Assembly: GCA_936440205.1 (NCBI GenBank)
Contig: OW387134.1
Location: 67,891,442 to 67,955,441 of the forward strand
DNA length: 64,000 bases
Direction of reading: 5' to 3'
Source of the DNA: Lepidonotus clava
Lineage: Eukaryota; Annelida; Polychaeta; Phyllodocida; Polynoidae
Every line of letters starts with the position of its first letter. Position 1 is the stretch's first letter. Positions 33,601 to 44,843 of this stretch are shown in pieces. The translations under genes were made by a program, and so were the position numbers. Below the pieces are notes generated by a model, which searched no databases, had not been told where the DNA came from, and saw only the letters and a list, made by a program, of their open reading frames with translations.

Positions 33601-34427
33601 GGTCTTGTCTATGTAACCTGCCATGCTTTGCTGACTCCTTGGTGGAACCTGTCTTGCCTCAGAGGCCTTCCATTAAGTTTGTGTGCATCAGGTAGAGTGT
33701 GGGGGACATTTTCTTGCTATGTTAGCGTTTGCCATGGGGCCTTCTATTTGATCATGACCAGAAAACAATCTGATGCCATAGGAATTTCTCCCAACCACTG
33801 ATTTCTTGCGTAATAATATAGGAATATTCATGAATATTTTCATTACTACAAGTTTAACACGATGAAAAATCCTGAGATTATTCTTTTTTCTAAATAAAGA
33901 TCCATGCACATGTTATATTTTTCAAATATTCTAAAAATTCATTCATTACAGGTGAATATATAACAGATTTGTTTATTTTCTATAGATGTTCTATGACATT
34001 TGTCTACAAATTTAGTCCAAATTAACCTGCATGTGCTGAAAATACTGTAAACCAGCTATCCGTGGTAGGGAGAATTCTGTTAATGACCACTGCACAGGGA
34101 CTGCAGGGGAAATGACCAACAGCAATACCGGTCACGGAAAACACAGGATATTAGGAAAGTTGAACCAAACACGGGAAAAACATGAGATTTTGTCCATTAA
34201 CTTTCTTGGCCTCTTGATTGTAAAAGTGCAGAACTTTTGTAGGAGAGCTTCCATTTCCTAATAAAAACCACATAGGACTGTTATGACATTTTTATATCTA
34301 AACCCATCCAAATCGAATCAGATCATAAAAATGGATGGCAGAAACAACTTGACACAGAGCAATGAAAATCTGGAGGGAAAAACCCATGTAATTTGAAAGT
34401 AAAATTGAGTGGTCACAGGCATAGAGC
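33601..34427. other. Unassigned; one-ended GGCCTTCC fragment
   Basis: GAGGCCTTCCATTAAGTTTG starts near 33663 without a matching end. The rest is AT-rich and includes ACAGGGA/ACACGGGAAAA motifs like those inside the 7.6 kb element. Confidence 0.45.
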
Positions 34428-34795
34428 TTAAAGGGAACCAAAACCAATAAATTCAACGAAATTTTCCAAACTCAAATATTCATCTTAATCCATTCCTTGA
34501 GCCTATACTTCTGGTCCATATTAAAATCTAAACCATGAAATATGGTAGAAAATCATTAAAAACACATTTTTCTTACTTATCACGATTAATATGGATCCCA
34601 AAAAATGGGGTCTCTTCAGAAAAAAAAGGAAATATTACCATCCCTTGCAGAATTCTACTCCGGTTTTAGCTAGTTTTCACAGCTAATACTTGACCACTGA
34701 CCTAAACTAGACTCACCTAAAGTATTTCTTTAGCTATCTGAGTTTTGACAATTTTGTCAATTAAATCGGTTTTGGCTCCCTTTAAAGGGGGAGTG
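34428..34795. mobile_element. TTAA-flanked MITE, AGGGARCCAAAACC ends
   Basis: TTAA then AGGGAACCAAAACCAAT; the right end is ATCGGTTTTGGCTCCCT then TTAA. It is about 364 bp and non-coding. A related left end (TTAAAGTGAGCCAAAAACAA) is at about 44503 without its partner. Confidence 0.75.
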
Positions 34796-36064
34796 TGAGG
34801 CACGTGTGAGATTCATCTTCATAGGTGGAAGAAAGTCAAATAAAATCAGCACCAGCTACCTTTTATTAGCCACGAAATCAGGGACTCCGGCCGCACCGAC
34901 TTAATTGATCCTCGTGAGGAGGGGACGGGGAAAAAAGACAGAAACCAAAACAGGAAAATCTCCAAGGATCTGCTGCCTCTTCCATCAAGGCTTTGTACGA
35001 GCTGTTCGGAGTCGCTCGGAGCTGCTCGGGAGAGACACCCCGAGTGATTATTTGGACTTTATTAGTTTCATTTTAATGGGAGGCGGCCACACACGGGACT
35101 GGTAAAGAAATGACCAGGGAAGACCAGATTCACAGGCATCTCCCGGAGTGTTTCTTACCTCTGCCACTCGCCAAATTGAGAGGCGGGGATCTTGAGACCA
35201 GAGGCGCGGAACTAGTTACCTTCTCCGCTTGCAACTGAAATATAAATATAAGTGGAGGATCTATTTCAAACGGAACAACGACTTGTGTACTTGATGTTTA
35301 TAAAATAATGGTTGATCAGTGAATGTTTCGGAGTTTTGAAATTTTCATTAAATTTCAGATATAACTCGCTATAAAAGATATAACTTCCAATGTTGAATAG
35401 GGCCAAAGTTAGTAACAGGTACATTGGACTAAAGTACGAATTGGATTCGTACTACAACATACGCACATTTTAAAAGATTTCTCCTCCCCTCTAGATGCAT
35501 ACGTATTTAATGGAAGGCCCTAGCTAAGATATTCAAAGAGCTTTACATTGCAAATATATCAAAGTTGAAAAGCTTCAGCTTTGCAGATACAAAGCCACTA
35601 CTCCTGTTTCTTCCAAACACTATTACCACACTCACTGAAAAATACTACTATTATTAGAATACTTTATTTTAGATTGCAAAATCTTCTCGTTTTTTAGATC
35701 CCTCAAATGCATTATCGTGCTTCTGTGTTGTCCCATCCCCTTATGGAAAACAAGAAACTTGGATTCGCATAACCTAATATATTCTATCATTTTCTGAACG
35801 GGTAGTAGCATAGATATATCATTCACAATCTGAGCGTAAAGAGTCTATTCCTTTTCCCACACAATACCCACCTAAAAGAAGTAGGGAATTCCAAAGACGC
35901 CACAAAGAGTAAATCTGAGTGGCTTTTGATTCGACGATTCCCCTCGTCTTTTAAGCTGCCAGTCGCATTACTGGTGGGGCGCGGATTTGTAGGGAAATGC
36001 CTTAATCACATTACTTGGCCATTTTGGTCCCCCGAACCCTTCCAATTGCATGCAACTCAAAACC
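34796..36064. other. Unassigned; includes a one-ended GGCCTTCC fragment
   Basis: GCATACGTATTTAATGGAAGGCCC ends near 35521. The GC-richer stretch at 34.86-35.22 kb has a 66-codon frame without a recognised domain. No tandem repeats. Confidence 0.4.
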
Positions 36065-36290
36065 TAAAGGCTGTATTCCACCATCCAATTTTACGCCCGA
36101 TTATGAAAATCGCAACTAGGATATGGACTAATCATAGACATGTTGCATATCATTAGAACGGATTTGGAATTATCTTTCAAATGATATGTAACATGCATGG
36201 GTTATTGCGATATTTCTAATGAAACCTGAAAATTACCAAATTCTCAGTATTGAAAATCGCATAGTTCAATTCAGGTTTAAGCCAAAAAAA
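36065..36290 (+). mobile_element. AGGCTGTATTCCAC-type fragment
   Basis: AAAGGCTGTATTCCACCAT..CGATT opens it, and the following ATTAGAACG..TCAAATGATAT matches the 12.6 kb copy. The right terminus was not found. Confidence 0.6.
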
Positions 36291-36882
36291 GTGAAAGTTA
36301 ACACTAATGCCACTTGGCACCCGATGCTCAGCCAGATTGAGTCGGATCTGTGCAGGCATTATTTACTAATACGGACTAGATGAGCATAACTCAACATCGT
36401 TTACCAAAACCTCTTTGTGAATTTAAACCCAATGTTTTTTGTTAATCCTGTTTTGGGCTTTGTCTTAATGTAATCAGTAAAACCCACTTCGTGCTCTGAG
36501 TGCGGGTAATCACAAATCCCATGTAATAAGGGGTTTGGTGCAAAAAGGTTAAATCACAAAGTCAAAAATGATGACTTCGTGCTGAGTACTAATACTGTTA
36601 CTTTTTGTTTGATCATAAACTATTGACAGTCAAAGAAAAGCATCAAGGGTGTCAGAGTCAGTCAAAGGAATTTGACTTATAAAAATGGCTTCGTTATTTC
36701 AGGACTGAGGAATGTCATCCTCACTCTATTCTTTTTGAACGTGTTAGAAAATACACGCATTTTTTCCTGATACGAATAAATCAGAACGTGCAAGATGTAT
36801 AAGACTTTAGACCTTTTACATTGATATGATTTTAATTTACTTGGATATTGTAGAAGAATTATTGTTCTGTTTTCACATTCTA

Positions 36883-36915
<33 letters not shown>

Positions 36916-37572
36916 ATTGTTAAAAGACTTGACGATAACCAAGAGTTCGGGTTACTGGCAGATAGGAAAGTCTAATTGTAATTTAAGCTTTCATCAACGA
37001 CTGGAATAGTTGGTGGTAAATATAGCTTACGGAAATGAAAAGAAATTGAAATTCATGATCTGTCAATTTTTTCTTTTATTATAATGAAGTGTCATTCAGT
37101 ATACATTGTCTGATCCCCTGTGACTCGATCTCATGTTTCAACAATTAGCATCCTAGTAAGTAGTCTTCTTTATACATCATGACAAACACCTGCTGAATTA
37201 TATTGAATTTATGTCAACAAGGTTTAGTACCGCAACCCTAATGCTTATACTTGTACTTGTACATAATAGTAAAAATACCTTTCCATGTACTACCACTATT
37301 GTTGCTACTATTGCTACCGCTAACATTAACACTACTGCTTTTACCACGGATGCAGAATCAGCCAAAATTCACACCGAAGTGGGTCTTCACAATCCAAAAA
37401 TGGTAGTTATGCCGTGGAGATGAATACAATAATGAACTTTCTGCGGGGGACTCATCGGAAAAGCAACCATTCTTTGTCCTTAAACGCGTTCCTCCACCAA
37501 GAACGAACGGCGTTAAATTAGTCACGAGAAGTGAGGGTTCATCAAGGTGTGATGAGGCTGCCCGGCAGGGGG
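36291..37572. other. Unassigned; contains an (AT)n microsatellite
   Basis: An (AT)n tract lies at about 36885-36913. The remainder is AT-rich with no recognisable gene. Confidence 0.4.
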
Positions 37573-37860
37573 TTAGTCTGTCAAGTTCAGACCCACTTTT
37601 CCTCAAAGTGAGTCTGTACACCAGCAGCCATTTTAGGTGGGAATTCCCTCCCAAATCCCAGCATGCTTTGCAGCCGCTGGTTTATGGCAGGTAGGACCAT
37701 AAACCAGCCAGCAGGCCAAAAACCATCAAAGGGGTTCCCCGTGCTATTCACAGAGAGCCAATAAAAGAATTCCTCACAGATTTTAGGTGGCCGCTAGTAG
37801 CCATGGGCTCTTGTGGATGTAAGGACCTATTAGGCACGAGGTGTCTAGGTCATGAAAGGA
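37573..37860 (+). repeat. Dispersed ~250 bp repeat, copy 4
   Basis: TTCAGACCCACTTTTCCTC, ATCCCAGCATGCTTTGCAGC, GGACCATAAACCAGCCAGCA, AACCATCAAAGGGGTTCCCC and CTAGGTCATGAAAGGACC appear in order. Confidence 0.8.
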
Positions 37861-38074
37861 CCTGGAGGCGGGCCTGGGACCCTGGAGGAGGTGAGATGCG
37901 CCTCACCTGCCCGGCCTCACCTGACAGCGTCCAATCAGAACCACTCATGTCACACGGCAGGCCTAATGACCTTTCCCGAGCTGACCAAAGTGGGCGCCCT
38001 TTGCCAGGGGCCTTGTTGGGCCCTAACCGCGCTGTGCCCTTCGCAGTGGTCGTTTTCTGTATCTTTGACCTTCC

Positions 38075-38290
38075 CAGAACAAAAAGGACAAATACTACAG
38101 TGTGTAATGAATACAGAATCAGTGTCAGCTTGCAGTAAGATTTCAGTGGTAAATCAGTGGAAATTATTAAATCAGTATGTCTGGAATATATGAATGAGAT
38201 GTACAGTGTACAATCAGTAGGATTTAAGTAGGTCATTTGAATATTTTTCGGGCATAAAGATTGGGGAAGTATCCATTACTGTTCGGTCCG
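38075..38290. mobile_element. CAGGACAAA-type MITE, copy 3
   Basis: CCAGAACAAAAAGGAC at the left, AAATCAGTATGTCTGGAATA and GAATATTTTTCGGGCATAAA inside, and GTATCCATTACTGTTCGGTCC at the right. Confidence 0.65.
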
Positions 38291-39478
38291 GGTTCATACT
38301 TGGCATCTGCTGTCCTCTCCCCTTCATGCTGGGTGTCTCCTATATCTCTATCTTTAACAAACCAGGTCACTTTATCTCTTTACACCTGGTATCTCCTCAA
38401 CTTTCCATCAAGATGGCCATCTCCTAAACCTCTGCCCTTCAGCCTGCTGTACCTACAGACAGGGAGACACAGGAAGTAGCTGTCTGTAGTAGGTGTGTAG
38501 CACTTTTCTAGTAGAAGTAAATGGAATCGTGACAGTAGAAGTAATAGCACATTCTAATAAAAAGAAAGTAAAACGGTGACAAAGGGCGTGGTAGGAGGTA
38601 TTAAGGGCCATTTGAATGCTTGCTAGGTAGGCAGGAAGTGGCCCAGCCTACAGGAACCTGCCTGGAGGGAAGGGGCCACTTCTGACAACAAGTGGCACTA
38701 ACAAGATTGTCCCACTTTGGCCCGGGTCACATTAAACCTTACACAGGGTCGCCCGTGGACCGGGTCTGTTTTATTTCCCCGAGGGCCACCGGCGGGCGAC
38801 GAGCGGCTCGTGCCGGGTGGGACGGAAGGCGCCTTAAAGCCTAATACTCACTAAGCACTTTTTACACAGTTGGGCAACAGATTGGCGTTAAAATCAGCCT
38901 ATTAGTTAAGGTTGTTATTGTAAGCTGAGAATGTCAACATTGTTCCATGTCATCCTGTCACTCTGGCGATTCAGAGAAGACCGGTATTGTACCGATGTTT
39001 TGCCACATGAAAAAAAAGTATCTAAAATAAAAGAGAAGTTTTTCAGTCCTTTCTTGGTCAGCAGACCTATAGTGGAAAACAGCCTTAATGCAGCAAAGAG
39101 CGGCTCTCCGCGCCATTACCACGACGACTCTTGTCGCTAAGTAAGACCCGCGCGGCGCCGCCCTGCTCCCCTAATCGCACTCACCGGCCGGTCCAGGCAC
39201 CCTGAGAAGGTGAAAGTGTATGGGTATTGAACACTGACGGGGATTTGGGCCCCGCCCGTGTAGATCACTCTAATGGCAACCGCCGGATCTCAGCACCTAA
39301 GCCTGTATCCCAATCGAACCCGCCGTAGGATGAGTTCGACTCTATCACCCGGGCGCGCGCCGCTGGGGCCCCCTTAACAGAGACGGTGACCTATGGAAGC
39401 GTTGTTTGTGGGCGGAGGTGGTGGGTTTCGAACCTCGGGGGGGGGGGGGGGGCTACTCAGACTTTGGGTATAGGTAAA
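38291..39478. other. Unassigned GC-richer DNA
   Basis: GC-rich, CpG-containing stretches at about 38.68-38.83 kb and 39.10-39.37 kb look like single-copy DNA, but no exon or promoter could be assigned. A G-run of ~16 lies near 39438. Confidence 0.35.
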
Positions 39479-39783
39479 CAGGGTGCCCACGCAGGTCTTA
39501 TTTTAGTTTTGCCATTTATAAGGCTATTAGAAAGGACTTATTTTGGGGCAAAAGGTCTTAGAAAGGTCTTATCTTAGCTCAGTCTGAATTTATGACAAGA
39601 CATAATTTTTCATCCTGTCATTTTTATCTTTACCTGTTTTTGGTAGTATGCGTAAATGTTTAAAAAGGTCAAAAAAAAGTTCCTAGAAATGTCTTGAAAA
39701 GGTCTTATTTTGGTACCCAACTAGGTATTATAAAGCTCTTATTTTGGTCTTATTTTGATTTCTAAAAAAGCGTGGGCACCCTG
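39479..39783. mobile_element. hAT-like MITE, CAGGGTGCCCACGC ends
   Basis: CAGGGTGCCCACGC at the left is mirrored by GCGTGGGCACCCTG at the right. The interior repeats GGTCTTATTTTGG motifs. 'CAGGGTNCCCACG' ends followed by repeated cttgaaa/cttatttt motifs are typical of a widespread hAT MITE group. Confidence 0.8.
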
Positions 39784-40504
39784 AAGTAACCTCTGGGACT
39801 TCCCACCCTGCATTTTGAGGTTTCTAGAAAGCTGACCGCTCCTAAAACAAGGTAATTGTGTGATCCACCACCCATTGTTTTTGCTCCCTCAGAGCTGATG
39901 CCCCAGAGAAAACCTAGACAATCTGTCCAATCAGCACCTTTGTTATTCAGTTTCATTGCTGAATGTATGAAATCATGTATCAATAGATTGAAAGTCTCCA
40001 ACAGAATGTATGACCGCTCCTTCTTTGAAGCTTTGAGGGGGGCACCGCTCCGCAATTCTCGCTACCACGGATAGCTGATTTCTTATACTGTACCTGCAAG
40101 TTAGCCTAGATCAGAGTGCATGCTGGGTAATATGTCGACAAACCACATGGCTTATCTATAGAGATTTTCAATATTCATGGAATTATTTGTGGTTTAACAT
40201 GATACAGATCAATATCAGCTATTTTATCCTGTTGTATCCATGTATGTCTATTATTCTTTAAGTTGGTTTGAAAATCAGCTATCTGTGTTACGGAGAATTA
40301 TGTCGGTGCACCGCCACCGCTTCATGGCTACATTTGATACCAAAACTATATCTGAGTACACCCCACCCACACGTCCCCCGCCCCGCCTCCCCCCCCCCTG
40401 CTCCCACCAGCTAATGGACCGTTTAATACACTCAATAATCGACGCGAATTAAACTCTCCCCATCGGCCCGCTCGGACCAGGCCTGGCCGGCTGGTAGGAC
40501 GCCC
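39784..40504. other. Unassigned
   Basis: Mixed-composition DNA with no features I can support. Confidence 0.3.
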
Positions 40505-40890
40505 GGGGGGTGGGGGTCACTGACTCTTTGAAGGTTACTACCCACTGCCAAACTACCACCCCTACTATTTGTGACTGACCATTCCTGAATCGTAGTTGAC
40601 TGCCCCTTATTTTTGGGGTATACAGATCACCGCCCTCAAAATCAGAGGGTCTCAATATCAAGAAACAGAGAAAAATCACCCAAATCGCATAGGGAAACTC
40701 CTGGTAAAATTGCCATAAGATTTTTGTGTGAAATAATGCAATATATTAGGCTAAGTTTTGAGTTATTGCCTATTAATGTTTTATAGAAGTAGTTCACCAC
40801 TGACCACCCCTCAATTTTGATGTTCACCGCCCCCGCTTCACAGATTCATTTGGCAGTGGGTACCCTTTTGAGACCCAAGTAGCCCCCCCA
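40505..40890. mobile_element. Poly-G/poly-C-ended element, copy 2
   Basis: Left: G-run, TCACTGACTCTTTGAAGGTT, ACCCACTGCC. Right: GGCAGTGGGTACCCTTTTGA, then AGTAGCCCCCCC. The right half (GACCACCCCTCAATTTTGATG..) matches 8160-8250. Confidence 0.75.
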
Positions 40891-41028
40891 GGGTAGGACG
40901 TGAGCCGCTCATAGACAACAAAATGAGCAACTCCCGCCTCCATCAATGTGTAAAAGGACTGAGTAGTTCTACTTGGTCCGCAAATTGAAACCGGTCCCAC
41001 CGAATTCATGAATGAATAATGCTATTCC

Positions 41029-41459
41029 TAGGGTTCCCACGCAGGTCTTAAATGGTTTTAACTTCATTTTCTCACATTTAAAGTCTTAAAAATGCATGTC
41101 TAAATTTGACAGTTTTATAGCAAGGGGGTCAGTAAAAGGGTATTAAATTGAATTTCTTATATCGGAAAATGTATTATGTGGTATTAAATTGAATTTCTTA
41201 TAATTGAAAATGTATTATTTGTGACATGCCATTTGACACTTTTAAGCAAATACAATAACTCCAATTTACATCAAACAATGTCTGTGGGGGTGTTGTCTTC
41301 CCACAAAGGTCAATAAATCCTAAATTTCCCGGAACCTGGTCTTAAATTGGTCTTAATGAGGTTTTTAATTGATTTCCAAAATCTTGAATTTTCCGAAACT
41401 TGGTCTTAAATTGATGTAAATAAGGTTTTAAATTTTCTAAAAATGTGTGGGAACACCGT
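41029..41459. mobile_element. hAT-like MITE, AGGGTTCCCACGC ends
   Basis: TAGGGTTCCCACGCAGGTCT at the left and TGTGTGGGAACACCGTA at the right, with CTTAAATTG..TCTTAAAT repeats inside. It belongs to the same broad group as 39.48 kb but with more diverged ends. Confidence 0.65.
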
Positions 41460-42059
41460 ACTCCTGCTTATCCACTATCTGAATACCGGTATGTAAACCA
41501 TGGAAAAAAAACGTTAGTATTGCTAAAAAAGCAAGACACACACCAAAAAAAGAACAAAAATAACGCATATTGTTCCAGATGTCACCGCTTCAGCTGTCTG
41601 CGAGCCGTGTTTGTACAAATACTCAGGGGGGAGAAGCACCAAACCAGTTTTAATTTCGGTTTCCCTGACAACGGACACGTCGCCCCTAGCAGACTGAAGA
41701 GTGAGTTGATAGCTCGACGCCCTCCTGGGCCCGGAGTATGTATGTGCATACACGCGCTGTCCTCTCATTTAAAGACCTTTTTAAACGGTATGCATCGACT
41801 TGGATGGGGAATTTACATAGACATGGAGTCGACTAGCGTAAAGGCCCTTTTTGAATCATACGCATTAAAGCGATAGAGAATTAGCATAATGTAGTTACAG
41901 ATCTATCTGAATGAATAGCCAAAGGATTTCTTGATGTCTCCAGCCGAATTATGCATGAGATGTTTCCTCCCACTGTTTGCCTTCTCGTTGTCATAGCCAA
42001 TATCACTCAGATTTTGTAAATTTAACCTGTATTGAACAGGTATTCCAGTTCTTAAAATG
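41460..42059. other. Unassigned
   Basis: A 143-codon plus-strand frame (41445-41876, non-ATG start) has no recognisable domain. No repeats seen. Confidence 0.3.
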
Positions 42060-42641
42060 AATTATCTTTGTCTAATTTCAGTATATTAGTTTTATTGCAA
42101 TTACCATGAATTGTTGCCACATTTTCGTCATAATTTCACACTTTTTGCTGTGCATTAATGCTTTCAAAAACTTCTAATATGGCATATATTTTTAATCATA
42201 TTTGTTCTAATTTCAGTAAAGTTGCTTTTATTACAATTACCATGAATTATTTCAATAGTTTCGTCATAATTCCTCACTTTTTACGGTGCATTAATACTTG
42301 CAAACACTTCTTATATGGCATATATTTTGAATAAGATTTGTTCTGATTTTTGGAAGGTTGCTTTTATTGCTTTTGGGGCGTCATCTAGTGGTTATTGATA
42401 TAGTCCGCCCCAAAAGCCTTACTGTCGGAGGTTTTACCATTGTGTTTAATCAACAGGCGTGAAATTGGTGCTAATTGGACCTTTCACCTGTCCTAATCCA
42501 CCTCCCCCTGCCCCCTGTGCGCTCAGTTATTCCTCTGGATTCATTGGTCACTGGTGGTAGTTGTACCTTGGGAGTAGGAGGGATGAGAGGTATGATTGAC
42601 ACATGGGGCACGGCTACTGGGGCTGACCTCTACACCCCCCC

Positions 42642-42672
<31 letters not shown>

Positions 42673-43380
42673 GGCCCGGCCCGGCCCGGCCCGGCAAGAG
42701 TCGTTCTCCACGCCTTCACCAGCGTCGACTCTGACCTGTGATATGTTCAATGAGGGGAAGGAAGGAGGGGGGGGGGGGTGGCGGAAGAGTGCACAGGCAC
42801 CGTGATTCGATTACGTCATAGTGGGGGCCCACGTGGTGGCCGGTTCAGCCCACACCACTGCTTTGGTCAGGCCAAACTAAAAAACCTTTTGTTTCCAGTT
42901 GACCGCCCGACTGGGTTTATTTTTCAGATCCAGTCCCGGGTCATGGCAGTCATAAGGTTGAGTGGGGAGGGGAGGGGAGGAGTGGGCAGGGGCAGGGGCA
43001 GAGGCAGGGGGGAGGTGGAGCAGCCTAGTCCATTCTGACCCCTCCCAGCCTAGTTTACAGATGATTATTTTTCGCCACAAAAGCAAGGTTTTTCAGTCCA
43101 GAGGACTGAAAAATTTATTTTTCTCTTGTTACAATTACCATGAATTATTGAAATATATCCGTCATAATTTCAGACTTTTTACTGTGCATTAATGCCTTCA
43201 AACACTTCTTATATGGCATATATTTTGAATTAGATTTGTCCTAATTTCAGGAAGGTTGCTTTTATGACAGTTACCATGAATTATTTCAATATTTTCGTCA
43301 TAATTTTTCACTTTTTACTGTGCATGAATCTCTTCAAACACTTCTTATATTTTTAGTCCCTGTTATGCTAGATTGTCCCT
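42060..43380. repeat. 136 bp tandem array interrupted by a Helentron-like element
   Basis: ATTACCATGAATTATTTCAA-type anchors lie at 42100, 42236, 43134 and 43270, giving 136 bp periods on both sides of the insertion. Units share TTTCGTCATAATT, CACTTTTTACTGTGCATTAA and TATGGCATATATTTTGAAT. Confidence 0.9.
42368..43129 (+). mobile_element. Helentron-like (Helitron2) non-autonomous element, copy 1
   Basis: The 762 bp insertion accounts exactly for the extra spacing in the 136 bp array (42236+136+762=43134). It therefore lies between two T residues with no net target duplication. The 5' end forms a stem GCTTTTGGGGCG (42369-42380) / CGCCCCAAAAGC (42406-42417). Near the 3' end is CGCCACAAAAGC (43073-43084), then a hairpin TTTTTCAGTCC-AGA-GGACTGAAAAA (43089-43113), and CTCTTGT ends the element. 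The interior has long C- and G-runs, a (CA)n tract and an inverted CCAAT block, with no Rep/helicase gene. Confidence 0.75.
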
Positions 43381-43929
43381 ACCCATCGGCGTCATGACTG
43401 AGATGGATATTAACGTTCGTGTTTGGCTTTGTTTTCGAGTGGGTGCATTTGGGTTAAAACCAGAGTTAATCTCGCCCGGTTCTACGCCCTGATCCTCTCA
43501 CTCATCCGCCTGGTGCTAAAATGAGCCGCTCTGCTTGCATGACACACCCTCATCAAGGCAGGACTACCTCCTCTGCTAGCCGATAAAATGTCAATATTGG
43601 GCGAACATTTTGTAGCATACCCGCCACTTGTAATTGTCGGTCTCCACGAAGTCAAGGGAGATTTAAAGCGGATAGGGTTTTAGAATTGTATTTGTGTTTT
43701 AGCAAAAGTACGATTTCTCCATTGATAGTTTTAGAGAAGTTCTGCACTTTTGAATTGTCTCATCATTTCAATTTCCTTGAGGATTTCCTCATAGATGAGA
43801 GATATGCCTCTCGAAGAGACCTTTTTCATGCGTATGATGTCCTGCTAGCGAATTAGTGAGTTGAGGTATCGCAGGGAGGGTCCATTGCGCAGACTCGTGA
43901 GAAGAGTGCATAGCAATGTTCGTTTGTAT
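43381..43929. other. Unassigned
   Basis: No gene seen. GCGCAGACTCGTGAGAAG near 43890 is a short relative of the 3.4 and 17.5 kb repeat ends. Confidence 0.35.
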
Positions 43930-44213
43930 GATGCAAGTGGCTTTGCCAGGATTCAAATCCACAACCTTTGGGTTTGGAGGTGAGGGCCTTAACCACTACA
44001 TCATGGAGGATGAGGCTGGAACTAAGAAATGGGGTGATGACCCAATTCACTGGTTCCCACAAGTTCTTTTGGAAGCAGTTTAACAAAACAGCAACCAGAT
44101 GGACAGGTTGGTTATGACCCATTTCGCTGGTTCTTGGTAAAACCTGAGGAAAGTTCAGTATGTAGGCGGCAATATGCGAAAGGACATCATTTTAGAAGAA
44201 GTAGGGTAAAAAC
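43930..44213 (-). mobile_element. tRNA-derived SINE with a long conserved leader, copy 2
   Basis: On the minus strand: GTTTTTACCCTACTTCTTC, the leader, TGATGTAGTGGTTAAGG (A-box region), GGATTTGAATCCTGGC (B-box), then GCCACTTGC. Same architecture as 14.48 kb, without an obvious A-tail. Confidence 0.8.
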
Positions 44214-44669
44214 ACATGCTACGAGTGTTTTTGAGGAAACGTTTGGGAATACAATATACATAATCTTAAAAAGTAACAGCTCGTTGTTAATGTATACAGT
44301 GCTGGATGTGGTTGAACTGGAGCCACAATGGGCCAATCTATATTGTATGCGGACAATGATTGCGTCTAGCACGCCAGGTAACAAACTTACTCCGTATATA
44401 TAGAGACCATCACCGGCCACTCTGCCACGTCGACAAACTCGAGCCGAGAATTGTAAGCCGCGCCTCCATACGTTAACGATGAAAAGCACAGAAACTTTAG
44501 TTTAAAGTGAGCCAAAAACAATGCAAGGTCAAAATTTTGCAAATTCTATTAACTTTTGGAAATATTCTCCATAGCATAAGCCCATAGTAAAATATGGACC
44601 ATGAAAAAATGTTTAAACTTCATCGAAATGCACTTATACTTGTCCCTGATGCATTTTGTGAGTGAAGCC
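44214..44669. other. Unassigned; solo TTAAAGTGAGCCAAAAAC end
   Basis: TTAAAGTGAGCCAAAAACAA near 44503 is the left terminus of the 34.43 kb MITE family. The other end is missing, perhaps lost when the next element inserted. Confidence 0.4.
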
Positions 44670-44843
44670 TCATTTTAGTGGAAAATCAGTGGAAATAAGT
44701 GGGAAATCTGGCTGGGAAGTGATAAATCAGTATGTCCGAAATATTTGAATAAGCTAACGAGAGCAAGCAGCATTACAATAGTTTATTTAAATAATCATTT
44801 CGGACATAATGATTGAGGAAGTATCCACTGCCGTTTGGTCCTG
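44670..44843. mobile_element. CAGGACAAA-type MITE, copy 4 (left end missing)
   Basis: CATTTTAGTGGAAAATCAGT, AATCAGTATGTCCGAAATAT, AATCATTTCGGACATAATGA and CACTGCCGTTTGGTCCTG appear in order. Confidence 0.7.

Noticed and set aside
42475-43038. Overlapping proline/glycine-rich frames on both strands
   Set aside because: They translate the C-, G- and CA-runs inside the Helentron-like element.
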